Positions 36,165-47,324 of a DNA stretch of 64,000 bases are shown one piece after another; the stretch's first letter is position 1; every line of letters starts with the position of its first letter. The translations under genes and the position numbers were made by a program. Source of the DNA: Holothuria scabra (taxonomy: Eukaryota > Echinodermata > Holothuroidea > Aspidochirotida > Holothuriidae); the NCBI GenBank assembly GCA_037179385.1, contig CM074187.1, positions 2,852,001 to 2,916,000 of the forward strand, in the 5' to 3' direction. Below the pieces are notes generated by a model. It had not been told where the DNA came from, did not search any database, and saw only the letters and a list, made by a program, of their open reading frames with translations.

Positions 36165-38027
36165 TTTTTTTTTTGCCAGGTAAAATTAATTATCCACATA
36201 CAATAACAAGAAGGATTTCTTTAAGTACTTCTTGAATAGATTAAGGTTAGGGGCATTTCTTATGCTAATGTCAAGAGAGTTCCAGAGAGATACCCCGCTT
36301 CTTCTCACGTGAGAGTGCGCAAACATTGTCCTAGTATATGGCTGGAGAAGATTATCTCTTCTTCTTGTTGGATAGTTGTGATGACAACTATTAAGGTTGA
36401 AAAAGGAATGGAAATCAGGAGGGAGTTGACCGCTGTTGTGCCTATACAAAAGAACGCCTAACTGGTAATTGTAGTGGTCCTTTAGAGTTAGAATATTATA
36501 ATGGTGAAAAAGTGGAAGAGAATGAGTGTATGGTGAAGCTTTTGATATAGTTCGTACAGCCCTCTTTTGAAGAATAAAAAGCTTGTCTGTATATGTTGGC
36601 AAGGCATTACCCCATAATAAAATACTATAAGTAAGGTGTGGTAAAATTAATGCATTATAGATAGTTAACAAGGAACAACTAGGAATATAATGTTTTAGTC
36701 TATTCATAACACCGACGATTTTAGAAACGGATTTAGTAACGTTATGAATGTGATCCTGCCATGTAAGTTTATTATCAATTGTAACCCCTAAGAACTTAGT
36801 AGAATTTGCACTACTTATGATGGTGTTCTTAAAATTTATAGTAAAACGTGCAGTGTCACCTTTCATATTATTAAAAACCAATAATTTAGTTTTACTTATA
36901 TTTAAAGATAACTTGTTTGACGCTAACCATTCAGAAACATTTTTTAACTCTGAAGAAACAACTTGGAGGGCTCGACTGACATCAGGATTATGATAATAAA
37001 CAGTTGTGTCATCGGCAAATAATATAAACTTCAGTAATTTTGACGACTTATACATATCATTGATATATAATATAAAAAGAAGAGGTCCCAGTATTGAACC
37101 TTGCGGAACGCCGATATTAATATTATTAAGATTAGAGTCCTTCCCTTTAAAACGGACAAATTGTTTACGATTAGAAAGATAACTTTTAAACCAATCAAAT
37201 GCCACACCCCGTATTCCATATCTGTACAGTTTGTTCAATAAAATTTCACGATTTATAGTATCAAAAGCTTTAGATAAATCGATAAATAAGGCCACGGTGC
37301 TGACTCTATTATCTAGGTTACACACTATATCATCAACAAACTTTAAAGCAGCCATATATGTGGAGTGATCCTTCCGAAATCCATACTGCCCGGAATATAA
37401 TAGGTTATTCTTACTTATAAAAGCTGATAATCTATTGTATGTAAGTCTTTCAAAAATTTTAGAAATAGCAGGCAGAACTGAAACAGGGCGGTAATTAGAT
37501 ACAGTTTCAGCTCCACCAGATTTATAAATTGGAATGACCTTTGCAATTTTAAGTTCATTCGGGAAAACACCTTCAGAAAAAGATAAATTCAAAATATGAG
37601 TAAGAGGATCAATAATATGGCCATGTATCTGTTTTAAAATATCATTGGTAAGGCCATCATACCCTGGGGATTTCCCACTTTGAAGTTTCAATATAGTACT
37701 AACCACTTCCTCATGACTCACTGGGTGTAAAATAAAGGTATCTAAAACACTAATATCATTGAGATAACAATTGTAGTTATAGTACGTTACATCTATTTTA
37801 GAAGCTAGATTTTCGCCTACAGATGTGAAGAAATTATTAAAATCATTAGCAAAATTTTGCATGTTATTCGAATCATCATTTGTATGTAAATTCTCAATTC
37901 CAGTCGCATTAGTGTTGCCACCCCCTCTGTTCAGTATCCCATTAATACCAGACCAAATCTTCTTACTGTTATTTTTATTTTTACTAAAGTACTCATAGTA
38001 ATACGATTTCTTGTATATACATCCCTA
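36165..38027 (-). mobile_element. 5'-truncated CR1/L2-like LINE
   Basis: It reads right to left. The element starts abruptly at about 38027 within the linker between endonuclease and reverse transcriptase, runs through the RT and C terminus, and ends just after the stop codon with a very short 3' UTR and an A-rich tail (minus strand GCAAAAAAAAAAAAATAAA at about 36155-36176). 5' truncation is typical of target-primed reverse transcription. Its 5' end lies about 10 bp from the foldback element at 38038. It differs in sequence from the LINE at 17470-21118, so it belongs to another subfamily. Confidence 0.75.
36186..38025 (-). pseudogene. LINE reverse transcriptase, N-terminally truncated
   Basis: The frame is open from 38025, and the first Met is at 37862 (558 codons from there). 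Upstream of that Met the same frame encodes the lysine- and asparagine-rich linker (YYEYFSKNKNNSKKIWSGIN), so the Met is not a real start. RT motifs are complete: NYRPVSVLPAISKIFE, GFRKDHSTYMAAL, FIDLSKAFDTINREIL, GVPQGSILGPLLFILYINDM, FADD (37008-37019) and KFLGVTIDNKLTW. The C terminus ends with GVSLWNSLDISIR and NLFKKYLKKSF. The endonuclease and N-terminal zinc cluster are absent, so it cannot act as an independent retrotransposition protein. No internal stop or frameshift was seen in the remaining 1.8 kb, which suggests a fairly recent insertion. Confidence 0.85.
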
Positions 38028-38037
38028 AAACTCGAGA

Positions 38038-38301
38038 CTTGGCCAAGTCTCTCGTGAGTGTTCGGGGGGAGCTGACAACTTTCTCTTCAAAATCCCCTTA
38101 CTGCAGCATAGTACAGAATATCGTATTTTCCTTTTGTCCAATACGCCCTCTATAGGTCTATTAGCGATACCTTTATAGACCGATAGAGGGCGTATTAGAA
38201 AAACAGGCAAGTATGGTACTGTATACTGCGCTGAAGTACTGGATTTGCGTAAAGGTAGTGTTGCCAGCTCCCCGAGGAACACTCACGAGAGACTTGGCCA
38301 A
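38038..38301. mobile_element. Foldback-type palindromic element, 264 bp
   Basis: The outer arms of 37 bp (38038-38074 and 38265-38301) are inverted copies with about three mismatches. The left arm contains TTGGCCAAGTCTCTCGTGAG and the right arm CTCACGAGAGACTTGGCCAA. An inner pair (AATACGCCCTCTATAGGTCTA at about 38140-38160 and TATAGACCGATAGAGGGCG at about 38174-38192) shows that most of the element pairs with itself. No ORF and no convincing target duplication were seen. It lies directly beside the truncated 5' end of the LINE at 36165-38027. Confidence 0.6.
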
Positions 38302-40383
38302 TTCTACCAGAACTCGAACTTGTAGCTTCCCTATTCCCCTCACGTCCCATTCACTAATGTTTTACCAGTATAAATTTTCGACACTGATACCCTTTTCTGA
38401 AATGCGCAAACCTCCTCATCATATTAAATTCACCATCTACTAAACTACCTGTCACTCAGAGAGTTGCTAAAATTTAGCAACTTCCTGTTTATACTACTAG
38501 AACTACTACCACCATCTCCATTCGCGAGTATGATTATGAATGTCTTGCATTCTGTTCCATAAAAAGAATTGACTTACAGTGTTAGGGCAATACGGAAAAC
38601 CTTTACGTACTTTTTGTATATACTGTAGTGACTTGCTGAAATCAATCACTGACTTTGTTGGAGTCGAGTGTGGGGCTGCTGAGGACGCCCTGCCCATTTA
38701 GATTGATATGCTGTTTTAAAGTCCAAGTTGTGAGGACTTGATATGCCTGATAAAGCACTATCGTACGTCCTGTATGGGCAGATGCGTATTTGCCGACTAC
38801 AAATTAGTTTGCGAATAAATTGTAACTTATTGATGTGAACGTTATTCAGGCCCGTCACCAGACTTGCAGAGCAAGGGGTTCAAACCACTTCCAGGGGGCA
38901 CTAAGTTTTGCTAAACACAGACTTTCCAACTTTTGGGGAAATTTATGTGTGTGACTCTCTAAGCGGAGCGCCACCATCAGTTGGCGCGGCGCATAGTGTG
39001 AATTCGGTGCTAGTCTTAAAAACTACATTATCATGGCAACCCTTGAGTGTTCACAAGCGAGACCTCCAACGCGCCACCCCTCGAATGGCCAGCGTTAATT
39101 GAATCCCGGTGAAACACTAAAAGGAACTGGCAAAAATTTAATATGCCTCTTACCTGTCGTGTTCTTATAATTTGCACACTGTAGTTTGTCGCCGTTAATC
39201 AAAAACAATTTTAACGAACCCTCTTTTACCCACCCGTGCTCATAAAAGGACTATCATCGGAACACTGCCTAAACATTTTATAAATGTCATCTGAAGGCTT
39301 ATAGAAATTTCGGGGTCTTAAATTTAAATTTATACACCAAAGGGGTAAACTTATGAACTTATCCGTAATACTTTAACTTTGGCTTTATAAAGTCTTGAAT
39401 TAAACCCACAGCCACGCACGACAGTTGGCTGCTGATGAAGTTGCTGCCATATTATAGCAATATGAGCCAGACAACAGAAACCGTTCTAGCTTGGTCATAA
39501 GAACCAATCTTTTAAATTTCAAACCAGGCCTTCCTAAAAAAGCCTGAAATCTTTTGCATGAAATCCGTATGAAGGTTTCGGACCTTTCCTAAAAAATGTG
39601 CAAGGTCCATTGACTAGGATAACGTCAGATGGCGCACCGTCTACAATTGGCAACCCTGGACTGCGGGGCGCGAGGCAACGGGAAAGAGCTGTGCCAATTG
39701 CTTCCACTGGTTACGAAATTTCATGAGCAAAACTTCTTGAGCAAGCACAGGAATGCGCGTCATCCACGGACTTATGTATGGACACAGCATGTAACATGTA
39801 AGTCCTATCCGTAGATTGTCTCCACCGACTGGGACAAAACTTCACTTTGTGAAGTTTGTGTGTATTAGGGGACTGAAGAAAATATCAAAATTTAAAAATA
39901 TACTAGTAGTACTACTATTGCACAGTGGTCTGACGTATAAGACCACAGAGTAGAGGGGAGGGCAAGTTGAGGAGCAGGGGGCTGGGGGGGGGTATTGTGT
40001 TCGTTCGAATACACTTTACATAGTTGCAATTCATTGACTCATCAGAAAGGCGGGGAAGGGGGCAGGGGCCCGTTCAATGCCTTTTCCCTGATCCCCCAAA
40101 ATTCTAGTGTATGAACTTTGGGGAAATGGGTTTTAGGAAAAATAAAAAAAAAAAAAAACAAATACCCAATTCAATGTATGCTTTGATTAAAGGTTACTGA
40201 AACATAGCTAATTAAATCGTAAAACAAACAATTGAATAATGAAGATAATGAACCATGAACTGAAAGTATGAACAAATGTGCCAGCTGTTGTGGACATGTG
40301 GATCAGGAGTAAAGCACAGATCATGCACATGCCGCAGGGGCTAGGGTAATATAATTACAGCAAATCCGAGGGCGCTCTTTTAC
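38302..40383. other. No gene supported; one isolated repeat module
   Basis: 38955-38990 carries AGCGCCACCATCAGTTGGCG followed by CGGCGCATAG, a copy of the module in the hAT-like elements at 6025 and 45362, here without visible element ends. The rest is AT-rich sequence with a poly-A run at about 40143-40158. The open frame at 39629-39814 has no family motif. Confidence 0.4.
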
Positions 40384-40392
40384 CTTCTCGTC

Positions 40393-40650
40393 TAAGAGTA
40401 TTTATTAACTGGAGGCCAAGGTCTAATACATACCCTGTACAAAATCTCGGCCAGTTTGAAAGCAACAGAAAGGTACACAATGGTTTAGTCTCCGACGGTC
40501 TGTCGTAAGGAACAGCAATATTTTTGTTGCTATAGGAACATCATTTTACATTGAGTTCAACTATGCAAAAGTTGGCGTCACAAATAAGTGGCCGAAATTT
40601 TGTGCAGGGCATGTATTAGACCTTGGCCTCTAGTTAATAAATACTCATAG
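40393..40650. mobile_element. MITE with long inverted repeats and a 9-bp target duplication
   Basis: Inverted arms of about 62 bp: the left begins TAAGAGTATTTATTAACTGG and the right ends AGTTAATAAATACTCATAG, with GAGGCCAAGGTCTAATACAT/ATGTATTAGACCTTGGCCTC further in. The flanks CTTCTCGTC (40384-40392) and CTTCTCGTC (40651-40659) are identical. A 9-bp duplication with long inverted repeats is typical of Mutator-like elements, so a Mutator-type MITE is inferred, although 8 to 10 bp remain possible because the outermost bases of the arms do not pair. No ORF is present. Confidence 0.7.
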
Positions 40651-41071
40651 CTTCTCGTCAAAGATATTATAAACGTAGATACCAAACTCCTATCCCTACA
40701 CTGTTAGACGCGCTGACTCCTCACGGAGGCTCAATCGGAGGGGCCGGGGCATTTGACATGCGCACAGTTCTATTCGGTTATCTGCATGCACAATCAAGTA
40801 ACAAAAAATTTCATTGTAACGAAATGTCAGCGTGCGTGCATTTTCAAAGCAAGTTCTGTATGCTCACAATGTATTTCTCCGTGTGCGATCCTGCGTAATT
40901 GAGGCGTACTTCCGCGTGCTTGGAAAAAGAACGCAGTAGTTGATTTTGTGTTGTAAGCGAGTAAGAATGTAAACGCGTGCATATAGATGCGCGCTTGTGA
41001 AGATACCATAGAAACTGACCAATCAATAAGCCAATGGACTTCAAACCAGTCGTTGTGCTTTCAAATATTAA

Positions 41072-41253
41072 AGTGAGCTTTAGATTTCACGACGCGGACC
41101 TCATTTACAACGAAATGACGTCATTTGTATCTATGCAATTTCGAACGCGACGCTAAATAACGCTACACTTAGTTGTTAAACGACAGGGGAAACGCAGGTT
41201 GTGACGTCATTACGTTGCAGCTGACGTCCGCGTCGTGAAATCTAAAGCTCACG
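41072..41253. mobile_element. Second TTAA-flanked MITE family, 182 bp
   Basis: A perfect 27-bp inverted repeat (41073-41099 and 41226-41252) starts GTGAGCTTTAGATTTCACGA. TTAA lies immediately outside both ends (41068-41071 and 41254-41257). The interior contains two TGACGTCA palindromes (about 41116 and 41202). The ends differ from the 300-bp TTAA family, so this is a separate lineage. Perfect arms suggest a young copy. No coding capacity. Confidence 0.65.
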
Positions 41254-41259
41254 TTAAGT

Positions 41260-42940
41260 AGAAAGCCGGCGAAGAAGCCTAAAACTGTTTTATGTAAGTG
41301 AATTTTTTGAAGAACGGTGTTTGCAAAAATTGCAAATGTTTTGAAATCACACGTATTTATACTACCGGAGGATATCAATTAACTGTTAGCTTTTAAACGA
41401 CTGATCAGTGATCAGCACTTCCGCCCCTCCGTTTCGACCTCCATGAGGAGTCACCGCGCCATTTTAAGTTTGGTACCTATGTTTATAGTATCTTTGCTTC
41501 TTGTATTGAACATTACAAGCTTTCGCTTTCTGCAGCTTCAAAAGAAATTTCGGGCGACTGCTTTTGCTTTCCAAAAATACAACTGACAAGTCACAGGAGG
41601 TATTTTCAGAAGTACCCATCAAGACACTCATTATTTGATAAGCCAGACATGTTGTCGGGTAGTATAAAACAAATTATTTTATAAAAACTGTGACCAAATA
41701 GCTGGTAATGCATTTCTGTATTCCCATTGGATAAAAAGAATTAGGCAGTGAAGGAACTCCTCTGTCTCCAAACAAAATGGAATGCACGAAAAAATTCCGA
41801 CAGAGGGTTGAGAAACTCGTACAGCTAGAGATCCTGCTTCCAAACAAAGGTAAGAAGTAAAATTAATACAGTCATGAAAAATCATATAAATTTTCATCAC
41901 ACTTAATAATTATAAATCTGTTTTAAGGACAGTCTGTGTCGAAATTTTCTGGCAAAATGTTTAAACCTTCTGGAATCAATGTCTGTTACCTCATTTGTGT
42001 TATAAGCTCCCCTGGAATGGATAACCAGAGAGTCTTTTTCCATAAAAGGTATCGTTTATGCATGACTGCTAGTTAGTTAGATGAACTTGATGACACGCCA
42101 AAATGAATGTCTTATGTAGCGCCAACAACATGAAGTGATAAATTTTAAATACCGTTCAAGTTCAAGTTCGGTTTCAAATACAGCTCAAATACGGTGCCCT
42201 TAAGTCCGCATCTTAAAACAGGCGTGGAATACTGTTAACATATATTCTACAACCCATGCACATCCCACGATTGCACCTTGTCTGTCCGTGCCTTGGACCT
42301 AAGAAGCATCTCACATGGGGCCTTCAGTAGGTCCACATCGTGGCTCGTAAGATGCCCACATAGTTTTTCATTCGGGATCAAGAAGAGGTCCGTAAACCGC
42401 AAAATACAACATGTGCGCTTCCCATAGGATTCTCTCATTTACCCTGAGGACAAAATTAAATGGAATTTATTAATGGGTTAACTGCACAGATGAAAGAACC
42501 CTTATTGTATAGTTCACCAAATGTGACCAGAACAAAAGAACAAAAGACAGAACAAAAGGCGGGTACACGTCAACCATGCAAAGTCACGTGTCTATAGAAC
42601 TTTGTTTGAAGAAATCAGAGTGAATCTTACTTTTAAAATCATACAGTTACCGAAAGAACCCTCTAAAAACCTCAAAGCATTTTTTACTCAAGAAAAGAAC
42701 AATGGAAGTGGCTTAATACCAAATAAAATTAAAATCCCAGATTGACAGACCCTTCACCCATGACAATTGCATCAACATTAATTGTCCTCTTATATTATGA
42801 ACAAACTAAACGAACATACTCTTAATGTAACCGAATATATTTCTAAGCAGTCTCTTGCAGTGACTGTTGCCGAGTTTGTTCGGCAATAACATCAAACCAA
42901 CATAATAATATCTAGATGTATAAGCAGATGCCTTAGGTAA
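41260..42940. other. No gene supported
   Basis: About 1.7 kb of AT-rich sequence without bounded repeats. A minus-strand open frame at 42247-42438 and another at 41679-41900 have no recognisable motifs and no convincing splice context. Confidence 0.45.
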
Positions 42941-42944
42941 TTGC

Positions 42945-43143
42945 TACTTGTATGGACTACTAACATGGACCATATCTACTACATGCATGGACTTCTAGAA
43001 TGGACCGTGGTATCTACTATATACTGACGTGAACCTCCAGCATGGATCGTGACACCAACTACTTGCATGGACTTCTAGCATGGGCCACGACGTCTACTAA
43101 TTGCAAAGTTGAATTCTAGCATGGACCGCGACATCTCTTGCAA
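42945..43143. repeat. Minisatellite, unit about 40 bp, 5 diverged copies
   Basis: Units follow the pattern TTGCATGGACTTCTAGCATG then GACCGTGACATCTACTA. Recognisable starts lie at about 42948, 42982, 43020, 43062 and 43100. Spacing varies between 38 and 42 bp, and units differ by several substitutions. The overlapping minus-strand open frames end inside the array and are not considered genes. Confidence 0.65.
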
Positions 43144-43586
43144 GATGACATGGAATCTTCCACGAAGTATTCTACTTGAAAAGTTGTAAAAGAAAACCCA
43201 AATTTTTGAGAAATAAGATCGAAGGCAGCGGAGAGTACTGGTTGCGTTTCTGTACCCTGCTCTGCAAGAAGGATAAAAAGAATATACCAGTTCATCAAAT
43301 AGAGCTGGCTTTTCGGAATTGTAAAGGACTGTAAATGGTCTAATTCTTTGATATATGTAGAAAAATCCAATAGCACTATAGGTTACAAGATTTTTTTTTT
43401 TCAAATACAAATTGTCTTCTTCTAAAACCTGACAGCGGAATAAATCTATTTCAAATTCACGCATGCCCTACGGACAATTTTCATGGAGCTTTCGGGAATT
43501 TAACGTCAAATTAAAGAGACACTCTTCATGCACCCTTATGCTGTCAATAATCGGAAAGAGGGTTAGGGGTCTAAAGATCCACATTC

Positions 43587-43634
43587 ACATTCGACCATTC
43601 ACCAAAAGATCACTTTTGGTGAATGGTCGAATGT
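43587..43634. repeat. Perfect 22-bp hairpin with a 4-nt loop
   Basis: The left arm 43587-43608 begins ACATTCGACCATTCACCAAA. The right arm 43613-43634 is its exact reverse complement. The loop is ATCA. The stem has 22 uninterrupted Watson-Crick pairs. It is shorter than a typical animal pre-miRNA stem (about 30 pairs including the lower stem) and pairing does not extend beyond the arms, so a miRNA gene is not claimed. Confidence 0.7.
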
Positions 43635-44029
43635 ATCCACAATTTAAATTTGCTGATTATTAAAAGGCTGTTTCATATACCTTACAGCAGTTAATTTTTT
43701 CACCTTCTGTTGTGTCTTTATTTCTTTAAAAATGCCCTAAAATTTAAATTAGTTTTTGCAGGTATGTCTGACGTGCATTGCAACAGAGCTATGTTTAACG
43801 GCAGGCGCCAAGTCTCAACAAATATGACAAGCTTCCGGAATCCACGGCAAAATTACAAGTAAGCCAGTAATCGTGGTCATTTCCTGAGAAAGTATGAAAC
43901 CCTGGGATTTTCTTGAGGACCACTTTTAATTTAGTTGCGAAAAAATGACAATTTGTTGTTTTTGTTGTTCGCTAACATATCAAAGTACAAATCGTAGAAA
44001 GCGTGGGTTGACTTGAACGCTTTATTCAT

Positions 44030-44950
44030 TTCGCTGTATGGAAAATGATTTCTTTTAACGTGCTAAAACGGACAAAGCCAGACCGGCGAAAGGATTACTT
44101 TATAAGGCCAGCAGCCAAAAAACCGAACATCAACAAAGATGGTGTACCACAGGGAGATGCTTCATCTGCTATTCTCTTTACAATTTATTCAAATGGAATT
44201 AATTCTTTCTTGAATTTTCATCAGTTTTAAAATATCCTGATGATTCTGCATTGTCTAGTTTCATTTCAAGAAATACTGCGACCAGGGATCAACTTAATTA
44301 TCGACAGACTCCAAATAGTATTGTTTTAACGTGCAATAGAAAAAATGAATACTTAATCCTAAGAAATCAAAGGAAATGTGCTTTACTAGTAAGAATATCA
44401 AGCATGAAGGTTTACTTTTGTCTAATTAACAATGTGTCAAAATTGAAGGATCAGAGATGGAACGCACTACTACAACCAAATATTAAGGAGTACGGTTTAT
44501 TAAAGACTGACTTTTTCTGAACACATTTCCAATATTTTAAGTAAAGTGTATAATATTATGTCTGGATTAGCATATATTGTTTTTTTCTTTAATAAGGAGG
44601 CTAAGGAAAGTTTTTTAAATCCACCATACCCCAAAATTGAAATTATGCGGTGCCAGTTTGGTATCATTTAATTTTGGGAAAGGACAAGGACAAAACTGTA
44701 AGATTTTTAAAGTATTCTGCAAAGATTCTACACCTAGATTTTAATTACCTCCAACTTACTGTGAATATCTCTGCCAAAAATGAGCTTATGAGAATGGCCA
44801 CAAAATTAATGATGGTCATAATCACCTGTTGCATAATTACTTCAAAAGCCTCAATGTACAATCGCAGAAAAACCTAAGAAATCCATTCATTTTACCGAAG
44901 TACAGAACAACTTTATTTAACAATCCCTTCGTCAACAGAGCAGTCCTTGT
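44030..44950 (+). pseudogene. Decayed LINE reverse transcriptase
   Basis: At 44045-44230 one frame reads NINKDGVPQGDASSAILFTI then YSNGINSF, matching the GVPQGS..GPLLF.IY.ND motif of jockey-superfamily RTs. After a stop, another frame continues YPDDSALSSFISRN at about 44233-44275, the catalytic YADD motif with A changed to P. Further pieces follow the expected order: a HISNILSKVYNIMSGLAY-like thumb region at about 44520-44575 and RNPFILPKYRTTLFNNPFVN at about 44878-44935 near the C terminus. Several frame changes and stops make it non-functional. The endonuclease part and both ends were not found. Confidence 0.55.
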
Positions 44951-45361
44951 TGTAGACTTGTAGTAGATTTGTTGTAGACTTTTACAACTTTAATGTTTTA
45001 ATGTAAACTAACTTTCTGTTTACATATTGTTCTATTATTGGATTTATTTTATTTTATTACTCCTTTTAAAATATTTTAGATATTTAAACTGGAACAAGTA
45101 AATGGAAATTATATTGAAGGATTAACGTTTCTCCTAACCTGGAAGACGGCTTCAATTTTTCTATATTCTGGTAAACAACATAGACGGCGGAAGATGTTTT
45201 TTTTTTATTGAGGAGGGGGAACAAGGGCAGCCGCCATAATGGTGATGCCGTAAGGCGTCCGGTTTTAAGCGGAGCACAAATCCACATGGGCGTGGAGTCC
45301 AGGGGCCCGTTTAAGGGCCCCTGGTGGGGTTCAAGTGCAAAGTCCTGGTAGGGGTCCAGGG

Positions 45362-47324
45362 CATTGGCGTAGCTAAGATTTTTTGTGGTGGGGTTATGGG
45401 GGGGGGGACTGGATCCTTTTGTACGGGGGGCGGGGCGGAGTTAACTATCTAAGCGTAGAGCCACCATCGGTTGGCGCGGAGCGTACAAAGAAAATTTTCT
45501 ATGTAAAAACCTCCCAGATGGCTGAAAATGGCATTTGCCAGGTTTAATTGTCTTTCATTCTGGTGAGGAAAATTGGTGATTTTTCTTAGATTGAAACAGA
45601 CTTTTGAGATACTGATCAGCTGAGTGCATTACTCCACTGGACTATGTATCCTAGGAACGCAAATCTGGAGTCTTGCTGAATGTTGCAAGCAGCTGTAAAT
45701 TCCAGTGCACGCCTGAGTAAGGTATTTCCATAGGCGTAGGGGAGCATTTCAGTTTGGGGCAGAAGATTTTTGCCCGTAAGACAGTCAAAGGGGAGCGCCA
45801 CCAGTGGTTTGCGGGGAGCCTCCAGAAAATTTGAAAATTCGTACCTCTCAGACAGTCGAAAATCACATTTCCCAATCTTGTAAAGGGGATCCAAGCACTC
45901 GCTTTTTCAAGTTTAATTGCAGATAAACGTTCGTTCCAAACTAAAATTCAGCCAGAAAGACTAAGAGGAGCGACACCATTGGGTGGCGCGAAGCGAACAG
46001 CAAATTTTGAAAAATCGGACCCCTGAGACAGTAGAAAATGACATTTCCCATGCTTATAGGGGATCTAAGCAGTCGCTATTTGATCAGAAAATTACCAGAT
46101 AAAATGTATCACTAACAATCGATGAAATGGCCCGCATATTTTCGGGCGAAAATACAAAACGGAATTGAAATCATGCTAATGAATTTCACTCAATTGCGAC
46201 TCTTGGCTAAATTCAATATACATTGAAAAAATTGTGTGTCCGAACTTCCGACTATATATGATTTTACTTTTAAAAAAAGTAGGCCTATGGGGATCTTAGC
46301 AGTCGCTATTTTGATCAGAAGAATCAGATAAAATATACCACTACCATTGGATGAAATGAAGTAAATGATTTTTCTTCTATTAGTAACACTTATTGACAGA
46401 ATTGTCACGTAACAAGGTGTGCTTAAATGAATTTTCAAGCAGACTTATGGGAAGACATTCCCACCCTGCATCATTACAGCATCGAAAAATAAATTACCCG
46501 ATTTTCATAACCATTGTCCGTATTTGGCTCTAGAGCAGGATAGATGCATGGCAAACTTTTGGGCACCTGCACACCCTCCTGTCTATCCGTTGAATTATTT
46601 GGCAATTGAAAACGTCCCAGAATTTTTTTAACCTTTGCTCGAATATTTGACCATTTCGGGCAAATTTTTGCAAGACTACAGTATGAAGTAGGGATGATGG
46701 GAACCTTTTTTCACATTCTTCCCAAATGTGTTCTTTTTTATTTTCCATGGAAATTGTACTTAAAATATAGAGTCGTCTGTTTTTTGGAAGCTATTAATAT
46801 AATCGGCCATTTCGGGTATTGTGGTAGACAACATTTAAGAACAGACTCGAGAATAATTGTTTCTTTTAAGCCACAGGCTTCCCAAATGTGTCGAGATTTT
46901 TTAACTTTAGTTTTTCGTAACTATGTTACCCTTACTATGATACTTTTCCATTTTCAGGCAAATGCTTGAAAGAATTTGGATATTCGACGATTTCGGGCAT
47001 TGTGTTGTGATCTGTGAAGAAATGGTCACGAATAATAGCTTTTGAGCTGCCCGAAGGTGTAGCGACTTTTTGGAATCTTGACTTGGTTTTTCGTGAAAAT
47101 TGTGTTGCAACTTTATGACGTTTCTTTCATTTTCCGATGTATATATTTTTGAGATTTTGGCCACATTTAGGAATTTTCTGAAAAACCATCCCATTTTTTC
47201 AAAATTAAAGGGCTGTCCGAATTATTTCCAAATTCCTGCCTGAATTTCCCCAAATTCCTGCCCGAATTAAGATTTTGCGGAAATTTGGGGCAGTCTTCCC
47301 CCTGTCCCGTCTCGTACGCCACTG
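45362..47324. mobile_element. hAT-like non-autonomous element with internal degenerate repeats, about 2 kb
   Basis: The left end CATTGGCGTAGCTAAGATTT and right end CGTCTCGTACGCCACTG form an imperfect inverted repeat of the CAGTGGCGTAGC type. The interior repeats a module three to four times: GCCACCATCGGTTGGCGCGG at about 45450, GCGCCACCAGTGGTTTGCGG at about 45792 and GCGACACCATTGGGTGGCGC at about 45969, each followed after about 50 bp by a CAGATGG/CAGACAG...CATTTCCCA segment. GGGGATC.AAGCAGTCGCTATT recurs at about 45886, 46061 and 46287. No transposase-like ORF exists. Flanking octamers (GTCCAGGG and GGTATGTC) do not match. Confidence 0.45.

Noticed and set aside
43075..43464. 129-codon minus-strand frame
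   Set aside because: Its C-terminal part translates the 40-bp minisatellite and it shows no conserved motif. A second frame overlaps it in another register.
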